A DNA stretch of 64,000 bases from Pedobacter riviphilus (GCF_014692875.1 NZ_CP061171.1:3906001-3970000), one strand, 5' to 3'; shown: positions 35,787 to 45,227, counted from the stretch's first letter. A program made the numbers and translations. The notes: generated by a model not told the origin, from the letters alone.

Positions 35787-36252
35787 ATCGTGGTTTCAAA
35801 AATACTGATTATTTAAAAAAGAAAGGCATGGCTTAGGCCAAATGCCCAATAGCGCAACCATTAAGCAAGTGAAATGGTTTGTAAGGATTTTATGTTAATG
35901 GGCATAATTGCAAACTAGGCACTTAAATTTTTTCTTTTTAGAAAAGCAGTAACAATAATATAATTAACGTTAGTCGGGCTTTTTGCTAAATCTCTTGTTT
36001 TGAAGGAAACAAGAGGATACCGCTGCAATCCCGTTTAATCAAAACTGGCGCTGTTGCTATTAAAGGTTTTTGAACCTATTGGAACAACAACTCCAGACTC
36101 ATAATATTCCAACCAGATGATAACATCTGACAGCCCGTTAGCAAACTCAACTCCGCGCCTTCAGTGTTTTTCTCTACAATCTCTGTGGTTAAAGAAACTC
36201 AAATGGAACAAACCCGAATTTTAAATGTTATATTAGATTTCCATCTCATTAT
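35787..36252. other. 466-bp intergenic region between lpxK and the PKS operon
   Basis: No gene is visible. It contains a perfect 9-bp hairpin, CTCTTGTTT (35992-36000) and AAACAAGAG (36007-36015) with a 6-nt loop. Degenerate text resembling intergenic repeats follows around 36140-36210. The promoters of lpxK and the type III PKS operon must lie here, but no clear TTG/TAnnTTTG pair was found. Confidence 0.5.
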
Positions 36253-37383
36253 ATGCAGGCCGAAACAGAAATTTTAATTATTGGTGGCGGATTGGCAGGT
36301 TTAACAGCGGCACTTCACCTGAATAAGGTGGGTTTAAATGTTACTTTGATCGAAAAAGATACCTATCCTCACCATAAAGTTTGCGGTGAATATATTTCGA
36401 ATGAGGTGCTCCTCTATTTTGCATGGCTCGGTCTGGATATTGAAAACCTTGCGCCCACATTAATCAGCGACCTACTTTTCACTTCCCTTTCTGGTAAAAG
36501 CATAAAAACTAAATTACCCCTTGGCGGCTTTGGGTTAAGCAGATACACCATCGATCATTATCTCTATACCGAACTGATCAGGAGAAAAATAAACGTAATT
36601 CATGATCGTGTTGTACAGATTAACTTTGCCAATAACCAATTTACAGTAGCAACTGCAAATCATACCTTTGCTGCAGCTTACGTTATTGGCGCTTATGGAA
36701 AAAGATCGTCAATTGATGTTAAGCTAAACCGGAGTTTCATCAATAAAAGATCGCCCTATCTGGCAGTTAAAGCACATTACAGAGCAGATTTTCCAAATAA
36801 CCTGGTTAGCCTGCATAATTTTAAAGGTGGCTATTGTGGCGTTTCAAAGGTCGAAAATGACCGATTAAACATCTGTTATCTAGCCAACTACGAGCATTTT
36901 AAAAAGTACAAAAGCATACTTACCTTTCAAGAAAATGTACTCTATAAAAACAGGTATCTAAGGGCTATTTTCGAAAATGCAACAAGTTTATTCGATATTC
37001 CGTTAACCATCGGTCAGATTTCTTTTGAGCGTAAGGAACCCGTGTATAATCATATTTTAATGATTGGTGATACTGCCGGATTAATTCATCCACTTTGCGG
37101 AAATGGCATGGCCATGGCTATTCACGCTGCCAAAATTGTTTCGGAACTTTTGCATCAAAGAATAGAAGGTCGCATAAGCTCTCGTGCAGCACTGGAAGAA
37201 AGTTACACCGCACATTGGAACAGCGAATTTAAAAGCCGCTTAAAAATGGGAAGAATGTTATCTTCCCTGCTACAGAGTACTAACTTTGAAAGTTTAGCCA
37301 TAAATGCATTGATTAAAATGCCTTTTCTACTTAATAAAATAATAAAACAAACACACGGCAAACCCATCACAACTTCATCATAA
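36253..37383 (+). CDS. FAD-dependent oxidoreductase (geranylgeranyl-reductase-like) of type III PKS operon
   Basis: 376 residues. The FAD-binding Rossmann motif IIGGGLAGLTAALHL (9-23) is followed by the family signature KVCGEYIS and the second FAD motif LMIGDTAGLIHPLCGNGMA, with a conserved Gly-Asp. The family covers geranylgeranyl reductases, halogenases and hydroxylases of polyketides. No tryptophan-halogenase WxWxIP motif is visible. It is the first gene of a seven-gene operon, and its stop codon abuts the ATG of the methyltransferase. It probably tailors the polyketide by reduction or hydroxylation. Confidence 0.88.
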   Translation: MQAETEILIIGGGLAGLTAALHLNKVGLNVTLIEKDTYPHHKVCGEYISNEVLLYFAWLGLDIENLAPTLISDLLFTSLSGKSIKTKLPLGGFGLSRYTIDHYLYTELIRRKINVIHDRVVQINFANNQFTVATANHTFAAAYVIGAYGKRSSIDVKLNRSFINKRSPYLAVKAHYRADFPNNLVSLHNFKGGYCGVSKVENDRLNICYLANYEHFKKYKSILTFQENVLYKNRYLRAIFENATSLFDIPLTIGQISFERKEPVYNHILMIGDTAGLIHPLCGNGMAMAIHAAKIVSELLHQRIEGRISSRAALEESYTAHWNSEFKSRLKMGRMLSSLLQSTNFESLAINALIKMPFLLNKIIKQTHGKPITTSS

Positions 37384-38097
37384 ATGCAAGTAGATACCAC
37401 ATATAGAAGCACCGCACCAGAGATTATGGATGATTTTGCTATGGAAGGTGAAATATTGCGCGATGCACTTGATAAAATAGCCAGCATAAACCAACTTCTT
37501 GGGGGAAATAAAGTTACACTCGCAGGGGTTAAAATCTTAATCGCCAACAAACCATTGGATCAAGTTATACGTATTACTGATATTGGTTGCGGAAATGGAG
37601 ATATGTTACGCGCTTTGGCCGATTATGCAAAAAAACAAGGTTTACATTTTATTTTAAAAGGGGTAGATGCCAATCAATTTACAATAAGTCATGCGCAAAG
37701 TTTGTCTGCCAACTACCCAAATATAACCTATGCCTGCAGCAATATTTTTGATGATTTAAGTAAAACAGAACCTTGCGATATTATGCTCTGTACTTTAACG
37801 TTACATCACTTTAAAGATGAAGAAATTATTGACCTGTTAAACAATTTTAAAAAATCGGCAACAATGGGTATGGTAATAAACGACCTGCAAAGAAGTGCAA
37901 TAGCATATTACCTTTTTAAAGCGCTATGTTATGTTTTCCGTTTAAACGATATGTCGAGAGCAGATGGTTTAATATCAATTCTACGTGGATTTAAAAGAGC
38001 AGATTTGCTTAAATATACCGAACAATTAAAGGTAAAGTCGAGTTCGATAAAATGGAAATGGGCTTTCCGCTACCAATGGATAATTAAAACAACATGA
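37384..38097 (+). CDS. SAM-dependent methyltransferase of type III PKS operon
   Basis: 237 residues. SAM motif I is ITDIGCGNGDMLRALA (about 64-79), followed by DANQFTISHAQSL and the acidic-rich motif CDIMLCTLTLHHFKDEE. This is a class I Rossmann-fold methyltransferase of the kind that methylates small molecules (UbiE/COQ5-like). The start directly follows the oxidoreductase stop, and the end overlaps the PKS gene by 4 bp (ATGA). The substrate is probably the polyketide or its hydroxyl group. Confidence 0.88.
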   Translation: MQVDTTYRSTAPEIMDDFAMEGEILRDALDKIASINQLLGGNKVTLAGVKILIANKPLDQVIRITDIGCGNGDMLRALADYAKKQGLHFILKGVDANQFTISHAQSLSANYPNITYACSNIFDDLSKTEPCDIMLCTLTLHHFKDEEIIDLLNNFKKSATMGMVINDLQRSAIAYYLFKALCYVFRLNDMSRADGLISILRGFKRADLLKYTEQLKVKSSSIKWKWAFRYQWIIKTT

Positions 38098-39146
38098 GCG
38101 TAACCGTAAAAGCCGTAAGTAAAGCCTTGCCAGAATTTTGGCGATCAACTGCTGATATTTTACCATTTTTAGATATTTGGCTAAAAGATCAGGATGATCG
38201 TTTTATCAGAAAGGTAAAAAAGATTTTTGAAAGCGCCGCAGTAGATAAAAGATACTCGATCATGTCACCCGAAGAGGTTTTTAGTGATTTAAGTTTTGAG
38301 GAGCGAAACAACATTTATGTCAGCGAAGGGATAAAGCTGGGGGCCAAATGTCTGGAAACCGCACTCGAAAAAGCCAATTGGCAAGCTCAGGATTTAGACT
38401 ACATCATTACAGTAAGCTGTACAGGAATCATGATCCCTTCTTTAGATGCTTATCTGATTAATCAGCTCAAACTGCGTCAGGATATTGTTCGTTTACCTGT
38501 AACCGAAATGGGTTGCGCGGCTGGTGTATCAGGTATGATTTACGCCAAGAATTTTCTGAAAGCCAATCCAGGTAAACGCGCAGCAGTTATTGCGGTAGAA
38601 TCGCCTACGGCAACCTTTCAATTAAACGATTTTTCGATGGCCAACATTGTAAGTGCAGCAATATTTGGCGATGGTGCTGCCTGTGTATTATTAAGTTCGG
38701 ATCAAGCAGATACTGGACCAGCGCTTTTGGATGAAGAAATGTACCATTTTTATGATGCTGAAGAGATGATGGGCTTTAAACTTACCAATACCGGACTACA
38801 AATGGTACTGGATGTGGCAGTTCCGGAAACCATTGCCAATCATTTCCCTGCTATTATTCATCCATTTTTGACAAAAAACGGATTCGAAATTAATGATATA
38901 GACCATTTGATCTTCCATCCGGGTGGAAAAAAGATTATCCAGATTGTTGAAGAACTATTTGGACAGCTTGGCAAAAACATAAACGAAACGAAAGAAGTTT
39001 TAAGGCTTTACGGAAACATGAGCAGCGCAACGGTACTTTATGTTTTAGAGCAGATTATGGATAAAAAGCCACTGCCAGGAGAAAAAGGGCTAATGTTAAG
39101 CTTCGGACCGGGGTTTTCGGCACAACGCATACTTTTACAATGGTAA
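38094..39146 (+). CDS. Type III polyketide synthase (chalcone-synthase-like)
   Basis: 350 residues. It extends a CoA- or ACP-bound starter with malonyl units and cyclises the product. The Cys-His-Asn triad is visible: Cys141 in EMGCAAGVSG, His275 in LIFHPGGKKII and Asn308 in YGNMSSATVLYVL. FGDGAACVLL and the C-terminal LSFGPGFSAQRILLQW match the family. It lies in the middle of an operon with an ACP, ketosynthase and dehydratase. This suggests that an ACP-bound acyl starter made by those genes is handed over; that is inference. The start overlaps the methyltransferase stop by 4 bp. Confidence 0.93.
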   Translation: MSVTVKAVSKALPEFWRSTADILPFLDIWLKDQDDRFIRKVKKIFESAAVDKRYSIMSPEEVFSDLSFEERNNIYVSEGIKLGAKCLETALEKANWQAQDLDYIITVSCTGIMIPSLDAYLINQLKLRQDIVRLPVTEMGCAAGVSGMIYAKNFLKANPGKRAAVIAVESPTATFQLNDFSMANIVSAAIFGDGAACVLLSSDQADTGPALLDEEMYHFYDAEEMMGFKLTNTGLQMVLDVAVPETIANHFPAIIHPFLTKNGFEINDIDHLIFHPGGKKIIQIVEELFGQLGKNINETKEVLRLYGNMSSATVLYVLEQIMDKKPLPGEKGLMLSFGPGFSAQRILLQW

Positions 39147-39170
39147 TATTACCCATTCAATAACCTGATC

Positions 39171-39611
39171 ATGACAACACCAGAAATATTAGATAAACTA
39201 CCATATGGTAAATCTTTTCTTTTTGTTGATGAGTTATTACACATTGATGAAAATGGCGCAAAGGGCACTTATACTTATGTTAAAGATCTCCCCTTTTACA
39301 AAGGTCACTTTAAAAACCACCCGGTTACCCCGGCAGTGATCCTCACCGAAACCATGGCGCAGATTGGACTGGTCTGTTTAGGCATTTATCTGTTAAAAGA
39401 TATTGATCAAAATATATCCATTGCCATGACATCAAACACTATTGACTTTTTAAAACCGGTTTACCCAGGTGAGCAGGTTACGGTAACGAGTGAGAAAGTA
39501 TATTTTAGATTTAATAAACTGAGTTGCAAGGTAAAAATGGAAAATGCAGCCGGCGAAACGGTTTGCAAAGGAAATATTTCTGGCATGTTAATTTCGAAAG
39601 AAAATGGGTAA
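39171..39611 (+). CDS. 3-hydroxyacyl-ACP dehydratase-like hot-dog protein
   Basis: 146 residues. The hot-dog fold of FabZ/FabA is indicated by KLPYGKSFLFVDELLHID, YTYVKDLPFYKGHFKNHP (catalytic His in GHF) and TPAVILTETMAQIGLVCLG (the glutamate of the second motif). It should dehydrate 3-hydroxyacyl-ACP intermediates. It sits 24 bp after the PKS gene, and its end overlaps the ketosynthase start by 8 bp. It is probably specific to this operon rather than the housekeeping FabZ. Confidence 0.88.
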   Translation: MTTPEILDKLPYGKSFLFVDELLHIDENGAKGTYTYVKDLPFYKGHFKNHPVTPAVILTETMAQIGLVCLGIYLLKDIDQNISIAMTSNTIDFLKPVYPGEQVTVTSEKVYFRFNKLSCKVKMENAAGETVCKGNISGMLISKENG

Positions 39612-40884
39612 CAGGGTCGTAATTACCGGTTTAGGCGTATGTGCCCCCAATGGCACAACCATTGATGAGTTTTCGGATGCCATAAAAAAAGGACTTTCGG
39701 GCATCCGTCATCAGCCCGATCTGGAAGCCTTAAACTTCTCTTGCCAGATCGCAGGTAAACCATCACTAAGCGAAGAGCGGATCAATCAATATTTTACACC
39801 GCTTGAATTGCGAAACCTAAACAGTACAGGAATTATATATGGTATTATTGCTGGTTTGGATGCCTGGAAGGATGCAGGTTTAACCATCGAAAATAATAAC
39901 GAACCTGACTGGGATAGCGGTACCATTTTCGGCGCGGGTACTTCTGGTATAGATAAATTTAGATGGGCAATTAATAAGATAGATGCGCTTGAAATTAAAA
40001 AATTAGGAAGCTCGGTAGTAATACAGACCATGGCCAGTGGCGTAAGTGCTTTTATCAGTGGCAAACTCGGCCTGGGTAATCAGGTAAGCACCAATTCATC
40101 TGCCTGCGCTACAGGAGCAGAAAGTATACTGCTGGCTTACGAGAGAATTAAAACAGGTCAGGCCACAAGAATGTTAGCAGGAAGTACCAGCGACAGTGGC
40201 CCTTACATTTGGGGTGGTTTTGATGCCATGAAAGTTTGCACCTTTAAACATAACCATGAACCCGAAAAAGGAAGCCGCCCAATGAGTGCAAGCGCAAGTG
40301 GTTTTGTACCTGGAAGTGGCGCCGGCGCCCTGGTATTAGAATCGCTCGAAAGCGCGCTAAAAAGGAAAGCTAAAATTTACGGCGAAGTGCTCGGAGGCCA
40401 TATCAATTCTGGTGGTCAGCGGGGCCTAGGTACTATGACTGCGCCAAATCCTACCGCTGTACAGCGATGTATCCAAACAGCATTAAAAAATGCTGGTATT
40501 GAAGCCCAGGAAATAGATGTGATTAATGGCCACCTTACCGCAACAACTAAAGATGCACTAGAAATTGAAAACTGGAAAACAGCGCTACAACTACCAGCTA
40601 ATGAGTTTCCGTATATCAATTCTATAAAAGGCATGATTGGCCATTGTATTGCAGCATCAGGGAGTATAGAATGCGTGGCCTCGGTACTTGAACTTTCAGA
40701 AGGTTTTATTTTCCCCAATATTAATTGCGAAGACTTAAATCCCGAAATTACCGCTTTAATTAATGCGAAATGCATTCCACAAACCTTAATTCATCAACCA
40801 TTTAATATCTTAGCTAAAGCCAGTTTTGGTTTTGGCGATATTAATGCCTGCATTATTTTTAAAAAATACACTCATGAATCATGA
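39604..40884 (+). CDS. Beta-ketoacyl-[ACP] synthase (KAS II/FabF-like)
   Basis: 426 residues. It condenses an acyl thioester with malonyl-ACP. The Cys-His-His triad is complete: Cys168 in SSACATGAES, His310 in INGHLTATTKDALE and His347 in KGMIGHCIAASG, with Lys342. The usual NAHGTST motif around the first His is changed to NGHLTAT, a divergence typical of specialised KS proteins. It overlaps the dehydratase by 8 bp and the ACP gene by 4 bp. It probably builds the acyl chain that primes or decorates the type III PKS product. Confidence 0.92.
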   Translation: MGNRVVITGLGVCAPNGTTIDEFSDAIKKGLSGIRHQPDLEALNFSCQIAGKPSLSEERINQYFTPLELRNLNSTGIIYGIIAGLDAWKDAGLTIENNNEPDWDSGTIFGAGTSGIDKFRWAINKIDALEIKKLGSSVVIQTMASGVSAFISGKLGLGNQVSTNSSACATGAESILLAYERIKTGQATRMLAGSTSDSGPYIWGGFDAMKVCTFKHNHEPEKGSRPMSASASGFVPGSGAGALVLESLESALKRKAKIYGEVLGGHINSGGQRGLGTMTAPNPTAVQRCIQTALKNAGIEAQEIDVINGHLTATTKDALEIENWKTALQLPANEFPYINSIKGMIGHCIAASGSIECVASVLELSEGFIFPNINCEDLNPEITALINAKCIPQTLIHQPFNILAKASFGFGDINACIIFKKYTHES

Positions 40885-41144
40885 ATAAAGAAGAAATCAT
40901 CGAAGCTTTAAAAACAATTGTTGAACCTTACAGCGAAGAGGCATCAGCCCTGGCACATATTGACGAAAACACCGATTTTATAAACGATTTAAAAATAAAT
41001 TCGGCTAACCTGGTTGATATTATTTTAGATATCGAAGAGAAATTCAACATCGAAATAGACAACGATTCGATGGCTAAAATGCTCAACGTAAAAGCCACAA
41101 CTGAAATTATAGCTGCTAAATTAGAAGCACATGCTGGGCAATGA
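40881..41144 (+). CDS. Acyl carrier protein of type III PKS operon
   Basis: 87 residues. The helix-II attachment site is Ser41 in DLKINSANLVDIILDIEEKF, replacing the usual DSL with NSA but keeping the Ser that receives 4'-phosphopantetheine. An acidic three- to four-helix ACP pattern is clear. The start overlaps the ketosynthase stop by 4 bp, and its end overlaps the phosphopantetheinyl transferase by 14 bp. The pair suggests a dedicated carrier and its activating enzyme. Confidence 0.9.
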   Translation: MNKEEIIEALKTIVEPYSEEASALAHIDENTDFINDLKINSANLVDIILDIEEKFNIEIDNDSMAKMLNVKATTEIIAAKLEAHAGQ

Positions 41145-41586
41145 TATTGTTGATTTAAACCTGGCCAAAACCCAGAGCAACTGGCGCCGTAAAAATTATC
41201 TGGATAAGATTTTTACTACGGAAGAACAGTTACTGATTTCTGCTGCAGAAAATCCCGATATGATGGTGTGGTTACTTTGGAGCATGAAAGAATCGGCTTA
41301 TAAAATTTATAACCGTAAAACTGGTGTCCGGAATTTTGCCCCCAAAAGTTTAAGCTGTACGATCCATCCTAACGCTTATGCCGAGGTAAATATTGATGGT
41401 AACGTCTATTTCACTAAAAGTAGCTTACATACAGCATTTGTACATACTATCGCCGTTCCGAATTACCATCAACTGGAGGAAATTAAGATTGCGATCTACG
41501 AAGCACCTAATCATCTTTTCGATTACAAAAGCACTAAACCGGGTTGTGTAAGCCATCATGGCCGGTATTTGGCTTTAGTGTATTAA
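41131..41586 (+). CDS. 4'-phosphopantetheinyl transferase superfamily protein
   Basis: 151 residues. The magnesium-binding and CoA motifs GNDIVDLNLAK (3-13) and WSMKESAYKIYNR (about 50-62) define the AcpS/Sfp superfamily. It should convert the apo-ACP encoded just upstream to holo-ACP. The start lies inside the last codons of the ACP gene. It is the last gene of the operon. A 57-bp gap follows before the converging gene, with no clear terminator. Confidence 0.9.
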   Translation: MLGNDIVDLNLAKTQSNWRRKNYLDKIFTTEEQLLISAAENPDMMVWLLWSMKESAYKIYNRKTGVRNFAPKSLSCTIHPNAYAEVNIDGNVYFTKSSLHTAFVHTIAVPNYHQLEEIKIAIYEAPNHLFDYKSTKPGCVSHHGRYLALVY

Positions 41587-41643
41587 ACGATTATTGTCTG
41601 CCGCCAAAACCATTTAGGTGCGCAATATCAATTAACTGTTAAA

Positions 41644-42735
41644 CTAGAAGAAACCACGAGCTGATATTTGATGTTTAGTTTTAAAATTTTTCAACTCATC
41701 ACAATTTCCTGTCTGCTCTACATATTTTTCCAATCCACATTTATTTGCATCAAAATTCCATTTGCCTGAGTCACTACCGCTTTGCTTAAATATAAATATT
41801 TCATCATTGGTTGAGTATGAATTCCGGCCAATAACCTGTTTTGCACTGATCAACGCCGAATAGAGTTCGTAATCCCGGTACGCATAATCATAAAAGAAAA
41901 AAAACTTTTTATTTACATATTGCTCATAATACTGACTTTTCTTTAAAGCATTGGTTTTTTGATCCAAAATCCATATATACGATACCTCAACCTTTTCTTT
42001 TAACGCCAGATTTCCTTTAACCTGAATAATCGTATTCACACTATCTGATTTAATGCTTTTTTCGGTAATATTCAGTTTTACAAGCTCATAGAAATGTCCC
42101 GGCAACAATCCCAAACGTAATTTAATCTGGGGGTTACTACCATAAGTTATTCTGGGGCCAACCTTAGTATTAATCAGATTACAGCTATAATCAACATTTA
42201 ATTTTACTTTTTTACTGCTGCCTACCACAACAAGCTCTTTTAAATCAGGACTGTTAACACTTAACAAGCCTTCATTTAATAAGCGAACTTTTTCATCATT
42301 CTGTATCACAGATTGCCTTAAAAACACTTTAGCGTTAAACGGATCCGACTTTAATTGCGAAAAGGATATATTCAACAAAGAGTCAATGGTTTTTCCTTTG
42401 TTAAAATTGACCTGAACATCGTCCAATTGAAATGTTTTTGCAGTTAAATTTATTTTTTTATGCAGCGAATCGGTTAAAATAAGTGTTGCGACTTCGTAAA
42501 AAGGAAAGTTTATTTTCAGTGTATCGCCCAATTTGGCGCCGACCTCAAAATAGCCAGAAGCATCACTATTGCCTACGTGTTTATTGGAGATTAAAATGGA
42601 AGCACCTGTTAAAGGCGCTTTGCCATCAAAAACATGCCCCGTAAGATAAAAGGATTGGGCGTTTATTTTCGTCATCGACAGAAAAAACAAAATCGCTAAA
42701 GAGATATTCTTAGCGTTGCAAATATTGTTAATCAT
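41644..42735 (-). CDS. Carboxypeptidase-like regulatory domain protein, secreted
   Basis: 363 residues. A signal peptide (MINNICNAKNISLAILFFL..., cleavage near NAQ, residue ~27) is followed by a CarboxypepD_reg-like beta-sandwich (LTGHVFDGKAPLTGASILI ... NSDASGYFEVGAKLGDTLKI, about 30-110). The rest is an unrecognised beta-rich region of ~250 residues (VDYSCNLINTKVGPRITYG, YIWILDQKTNALKKSQYYE). Similar N-terminal domains open TonB-dependent receptors and surface proteins in Bacteroidota, but no receptor barrel is present. It lies downstream of the peptide-export operon, beyond a hairpin. Confidence 0.8.
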   Translation of the reverse strand: MINNICNAKNISLAILFFLSMTKINAQSFYLTGHVFDGKAPLTGASILISNKHVGNSDASGYFEVGAKLGDTLKINFPFYEVATLILTDSLHKKINLTAKTFQLDDVQVNFNKGKTIDSLLNISFSQLKSDPFNAKVFLRQSVIQNDEKVRLLNEGLLSVNSPDLKELVVVGSSKKVKLNVDYSCNLINTKVGPRITYGSNPQIKLRLGLLPGHFYELVKLNITEKSIKSDSVNTIIQVKGNLALKEKVEVSYIWILDQKTNALKKSQYYEQYVNKKFFFFYDYAYRDYELYSALISAKQVIGRNSYSTNDEIFIFKQSGSDSGKWNFDANKCGLEKYVEQTGNCDELKNFKTKHQISARGFF

Positions 42736-42754
42736 AAGGTTTTTGTAAAAGCAA

Positions 42755-42786
42755 AATAGAAAGAGCAGGATAAATAACCTGCTCTT
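42755..42786 (-). terminator. Hairpin terminator after peptide export operon
   Basis: The arms AAGAGCAGG (42761-42769) and CCTGCTCTT (42778-42786) are perfect with an 8-nt loop. On the minus strand a modest T-rich stretch follows. Confidence 0.65.
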
Positions 42787-42795
42787 CCGGTTTAA

Positions 42796-43007
42796 TTATT
42801 TCCCATGTGCTCCATCTGAGCCTAAGGTAATTCCAAGATTATCCTGTAACCAGTGGTAAGCATCATCTAAAGCATTACCAACTGCTTCGAATGCTCTGCT
42901 AAACCAACTTCCGCCATCAATAGATTTCATTTCTGTTAAAGATAATTCTTCAACCTTATATTTTTTAGATTTTTCTTAATGCGATCGATGTATTCTAATA
43001 GTTTCAT
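42796..43007 (-). pseudogene. Double-glycine leader peptide precursor with one -1 frameshift
   Basis: The ATG at 43007 opens MKLLEYIDRIKK. In the frame one base away, starting at the A5 run at 42970-42974, the sequence reads KKYKVEELSLTEMKSIDGG, a textbook GG leader. An amphipathic core follows, beginning SWFSRAFEAVGNALDD and ending GSDGAHGK at the stop 42796. One extra A would join the two into a ~70-residue precursor. The gene starts 17 bp after the C39-peptidase ABC transporter stop, which would process and export it. The break may be real or a homopolymer sequencing error. Confidence 0.75.
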
Positions 43008-43024
43008 AGTAAAACTGATGATGA

Positions 43025-45226
43025 TTAAATGCTATCTTTTACAAACTCCAGCGCGGGTGTTATCAAACTTGTTAGGTCATCATCGCCAAATTGCTGTTTC
43101 CATAAATTGGCGTAATGGCCATTTGCAATCATCATTTCAGTATGGCTCCCCTCTTCTACAACCTTTCCTTTATCTAATACAATAATCTGATCAGCTTTTC
43201 TAATCGTAGGTAACCGATGCGCAATGATGATGATCGTTTTCTTTTGCATCCTCAACAAATCAATTGTTCGCTGCACATATTGTTCCGAAGCCGAATCCAA
43301 TGAAGAAGTAGCCTCATCCAAAATTAAAATTTCAGGGTTACGGTAAAGTGCCCTTGCTATGGCGATACGTTGTTTTTGTCCGCCAGATAAAGAAGCACCA
43401 TTTTCGCCCAGGTAGGTTTGAAATCCTTCTGGCAATGCCTCTATAAATTCTAAAATACCCAGTTGTGTACAGATGTTGATAATCTGCTGCATATTGGGTT
43501 CATAATCGCCAATGGCAATATTTTCGATTACGTTACCTGCAAAAAGATCAATTTTTTGGGGTACAACGCTTAGTAAACCTCTTAACGAGGCATTGTTTAA
43601 ATATTTAAGTGCATGATTACCGATAAAAATATTACCCGATTGTATAGGGTAAATATTTTGAAGTAATGACATTAGGGTAGACTTGCCAGATCCGCTCTCT
43701 CCTACAATAGCCGTAAAACTTCCAGCCTTAATCTTTAGGTTTAAATCATCAAATACATTTACACGACTGCCATACCTGAAAGCTACATGTTCAAACCTGA
43801 TATCGCCCATTAATTCTTTAGTAAGAAAAACGCTCGACGAATTTTGTTCAATCTCCAGGTCCATAATTTCGAACAAACGATCGGAGGCGATCATGGCATC
43901 CTGGATAGATTTATTTGCGCCAATTAAAGAAGTTGCCGGACCAGTAAAGTAACCAATAAGCGTATAGAAAGAAAATAATTCGCCAGGGGTAATCTCTCCA
44001 TCTAAAACATAACCTGCACCTACCCAAAGCAAAATGATAGTGAGCATACGGGCAATAACCTCGGTGGAGGTGCCAGAAAAAACGGAGTTTAATCCTGATT
44101 TATAAATTGTTCTGAGCAAGCCAATAAAATGAGTTTCGGTTTTTTCATTGGAAAACCTTTCAAGGCCAAATCTTTTAATGGTGGCTACATTATTTAAGCC
44201 CTCTACCAATTGCGATTCTAACTCTGCGGACTCCTCCATCAGCTTCCGCTGCATTTTCCTATTTAATTTATTGCTGATGAAATAAATCAATAAATACAAG
44301 GGAATAACCGCCAACATCATTAAAGCCAGCTTCCAATAGTAACTGAACATTAAAATAAAAGAGAATACAACAATAAAGCCGTTTACCACCAGGTTAATGG
44401 AAACGTCGTTTATAAAAGCCCTTATTTTAACCGCATCGTTTACCCTAGAGATAATTTCGCCCACCCGCATGGTATCGAAAAACTGTTGAGGCAGTTTTAA
44501 GAGGTGTTTGTAGTAGCCCAATATCAACCGGGCATCGATCTGCTGCCCCGTGCGGATGGTAAAAATAGTTTTAGCCGTACCAATAAATAATTGCAGGGCT
44601 AAAATGGCCACCATCATTAAGCTCATTAAATTAAGCAGGTTCCGGTTACCTTCTACCAAAATATGGTCGGTTATCTTTTGAACAAAAACCGAGGTAGATA
44701 GTCCAAGTATGGTATAAATTAAGGCACCAAAAAGTGCCTGTGTTACAATACTTTTATGCGGTTTAATCAGGTTCCAAAAGCGGCTTCTCGTATCAACCTT
44801 TTCATTGCCTTGTTTAAACCCCTCATCAGGTAACAACAGAACCAATACGCCTGTCCATTCACTTGTAAATTCGTCAATAGTTTTACGGTGTTTTTTCCCA
44901 TCACCCGGGTCCATTACTTCAATGTATTTATCAGTTACCTTATAAATCACTACATAATGCTGTAATTGCTTCTTTACCACCACATGGGCAATGGCCGGTA
45001 GTGGAATTTTAGAAAGGCTACCTAAATTGCCCTTTACCCCTTTTGCTTCAAAACCCAGTTTGCTGGCCGCTTCTATCAAACCTAAAACATTGGTTCCTTT
45101 TTGATCGGTACTGGCCAATTGGCGGATGCGCGCAACAGGCATTTTCAATTTATAAAAAGCAGCTATAGATGCCAAACAAGCAGCGCCACAATCGGTAATA
45201 TCGCGTTGTTTTATTAGTGCAGACAT
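43025..45226 (-). CDS. Peptidase-containing ABC transporter (C39 family, PCAT)
   Basis: 733 residues. The N-terminal C39 protease (1-~130) has Cys13 in DITDCGAACL, His90 in QLQHYVVIYKV and Asp106 in VMDPGDG. It cleaves leader peptides after Gly-Gly. A six-helix ABC exporter domain (about 160-440) and a nucleotide-binding domain follow, with Walker A GESGSGKSTL, signature LSGGQKQR and Walker B ILILDEATS. The protein cuts and exports double-glycine peptides across the inner membrane. It is 71 bp downstream of the HlyD adaptor gene and 17 bp upstream of a GG-peptide gene. Its outer-membrane channel is not encoded here. Confidence 0.95.
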   Translation of the reverse strand: MSALIKQRDITDCGAACLASIAAFYKLKMPVARIRQLASTDQKGTNVLGLIEAASKLGFEAKGVKGNLGSLSKIPLPAIAHVVVKKQLQHYVVIYKVTDKYIEVMDPGDGKKHRKTIDEFTSEWTGVLVLLLPDEGFKQGNEKVDTRSRFWNLIKPHKSIVTQALFGALIYTILGLSTSVFVQKITDHILVEGNRNLLNLMSLMMVAILALQLFIGTAKTIFTIRTGQQIDARLILGYYKHLLKLPQQFFDTMRVGEIISRVNDAVKIRAFINDVSINLVVNGFIVVFSFILMFSYYWKLALMMLAVIPLYLLIYFISNKLNRKMQRKLMEESAELESQLVEGLNNVATIKRFGLERFSNEKTETHFIGLLRTIYKSGLNSVFSGTSTEVIARMLTIILLWVGAGYVLDGEITPGELFSFYTLIGYFTGPATSLIGANKSIQDAMIASDRLFEIMDLEIEQNSSSVFLTKELMGDIRFEHVAFRYGSRVNVFDDLNLKIKAGSFTAIVGESGSGKSTLMSLLQNIYPIQSGNIFIGNHALKYLNNASLRGLLSVVPQKIDLFAGNVIENIAIGDYEPNMQQIINICTQLGILEFIEALPEGFQTYLGENGASLSGGQKQRIAIARALYRNPEILILDEATSSLDSASEQYVQRTIDLLRMQKKTIIIIAHRLPTIRKADQIIVLDKGKVVEEGSHTEMMIANGHYANLWKQQFGDDDLTSLITPALEFVKDSI

Positions 45227-45227
45227 T

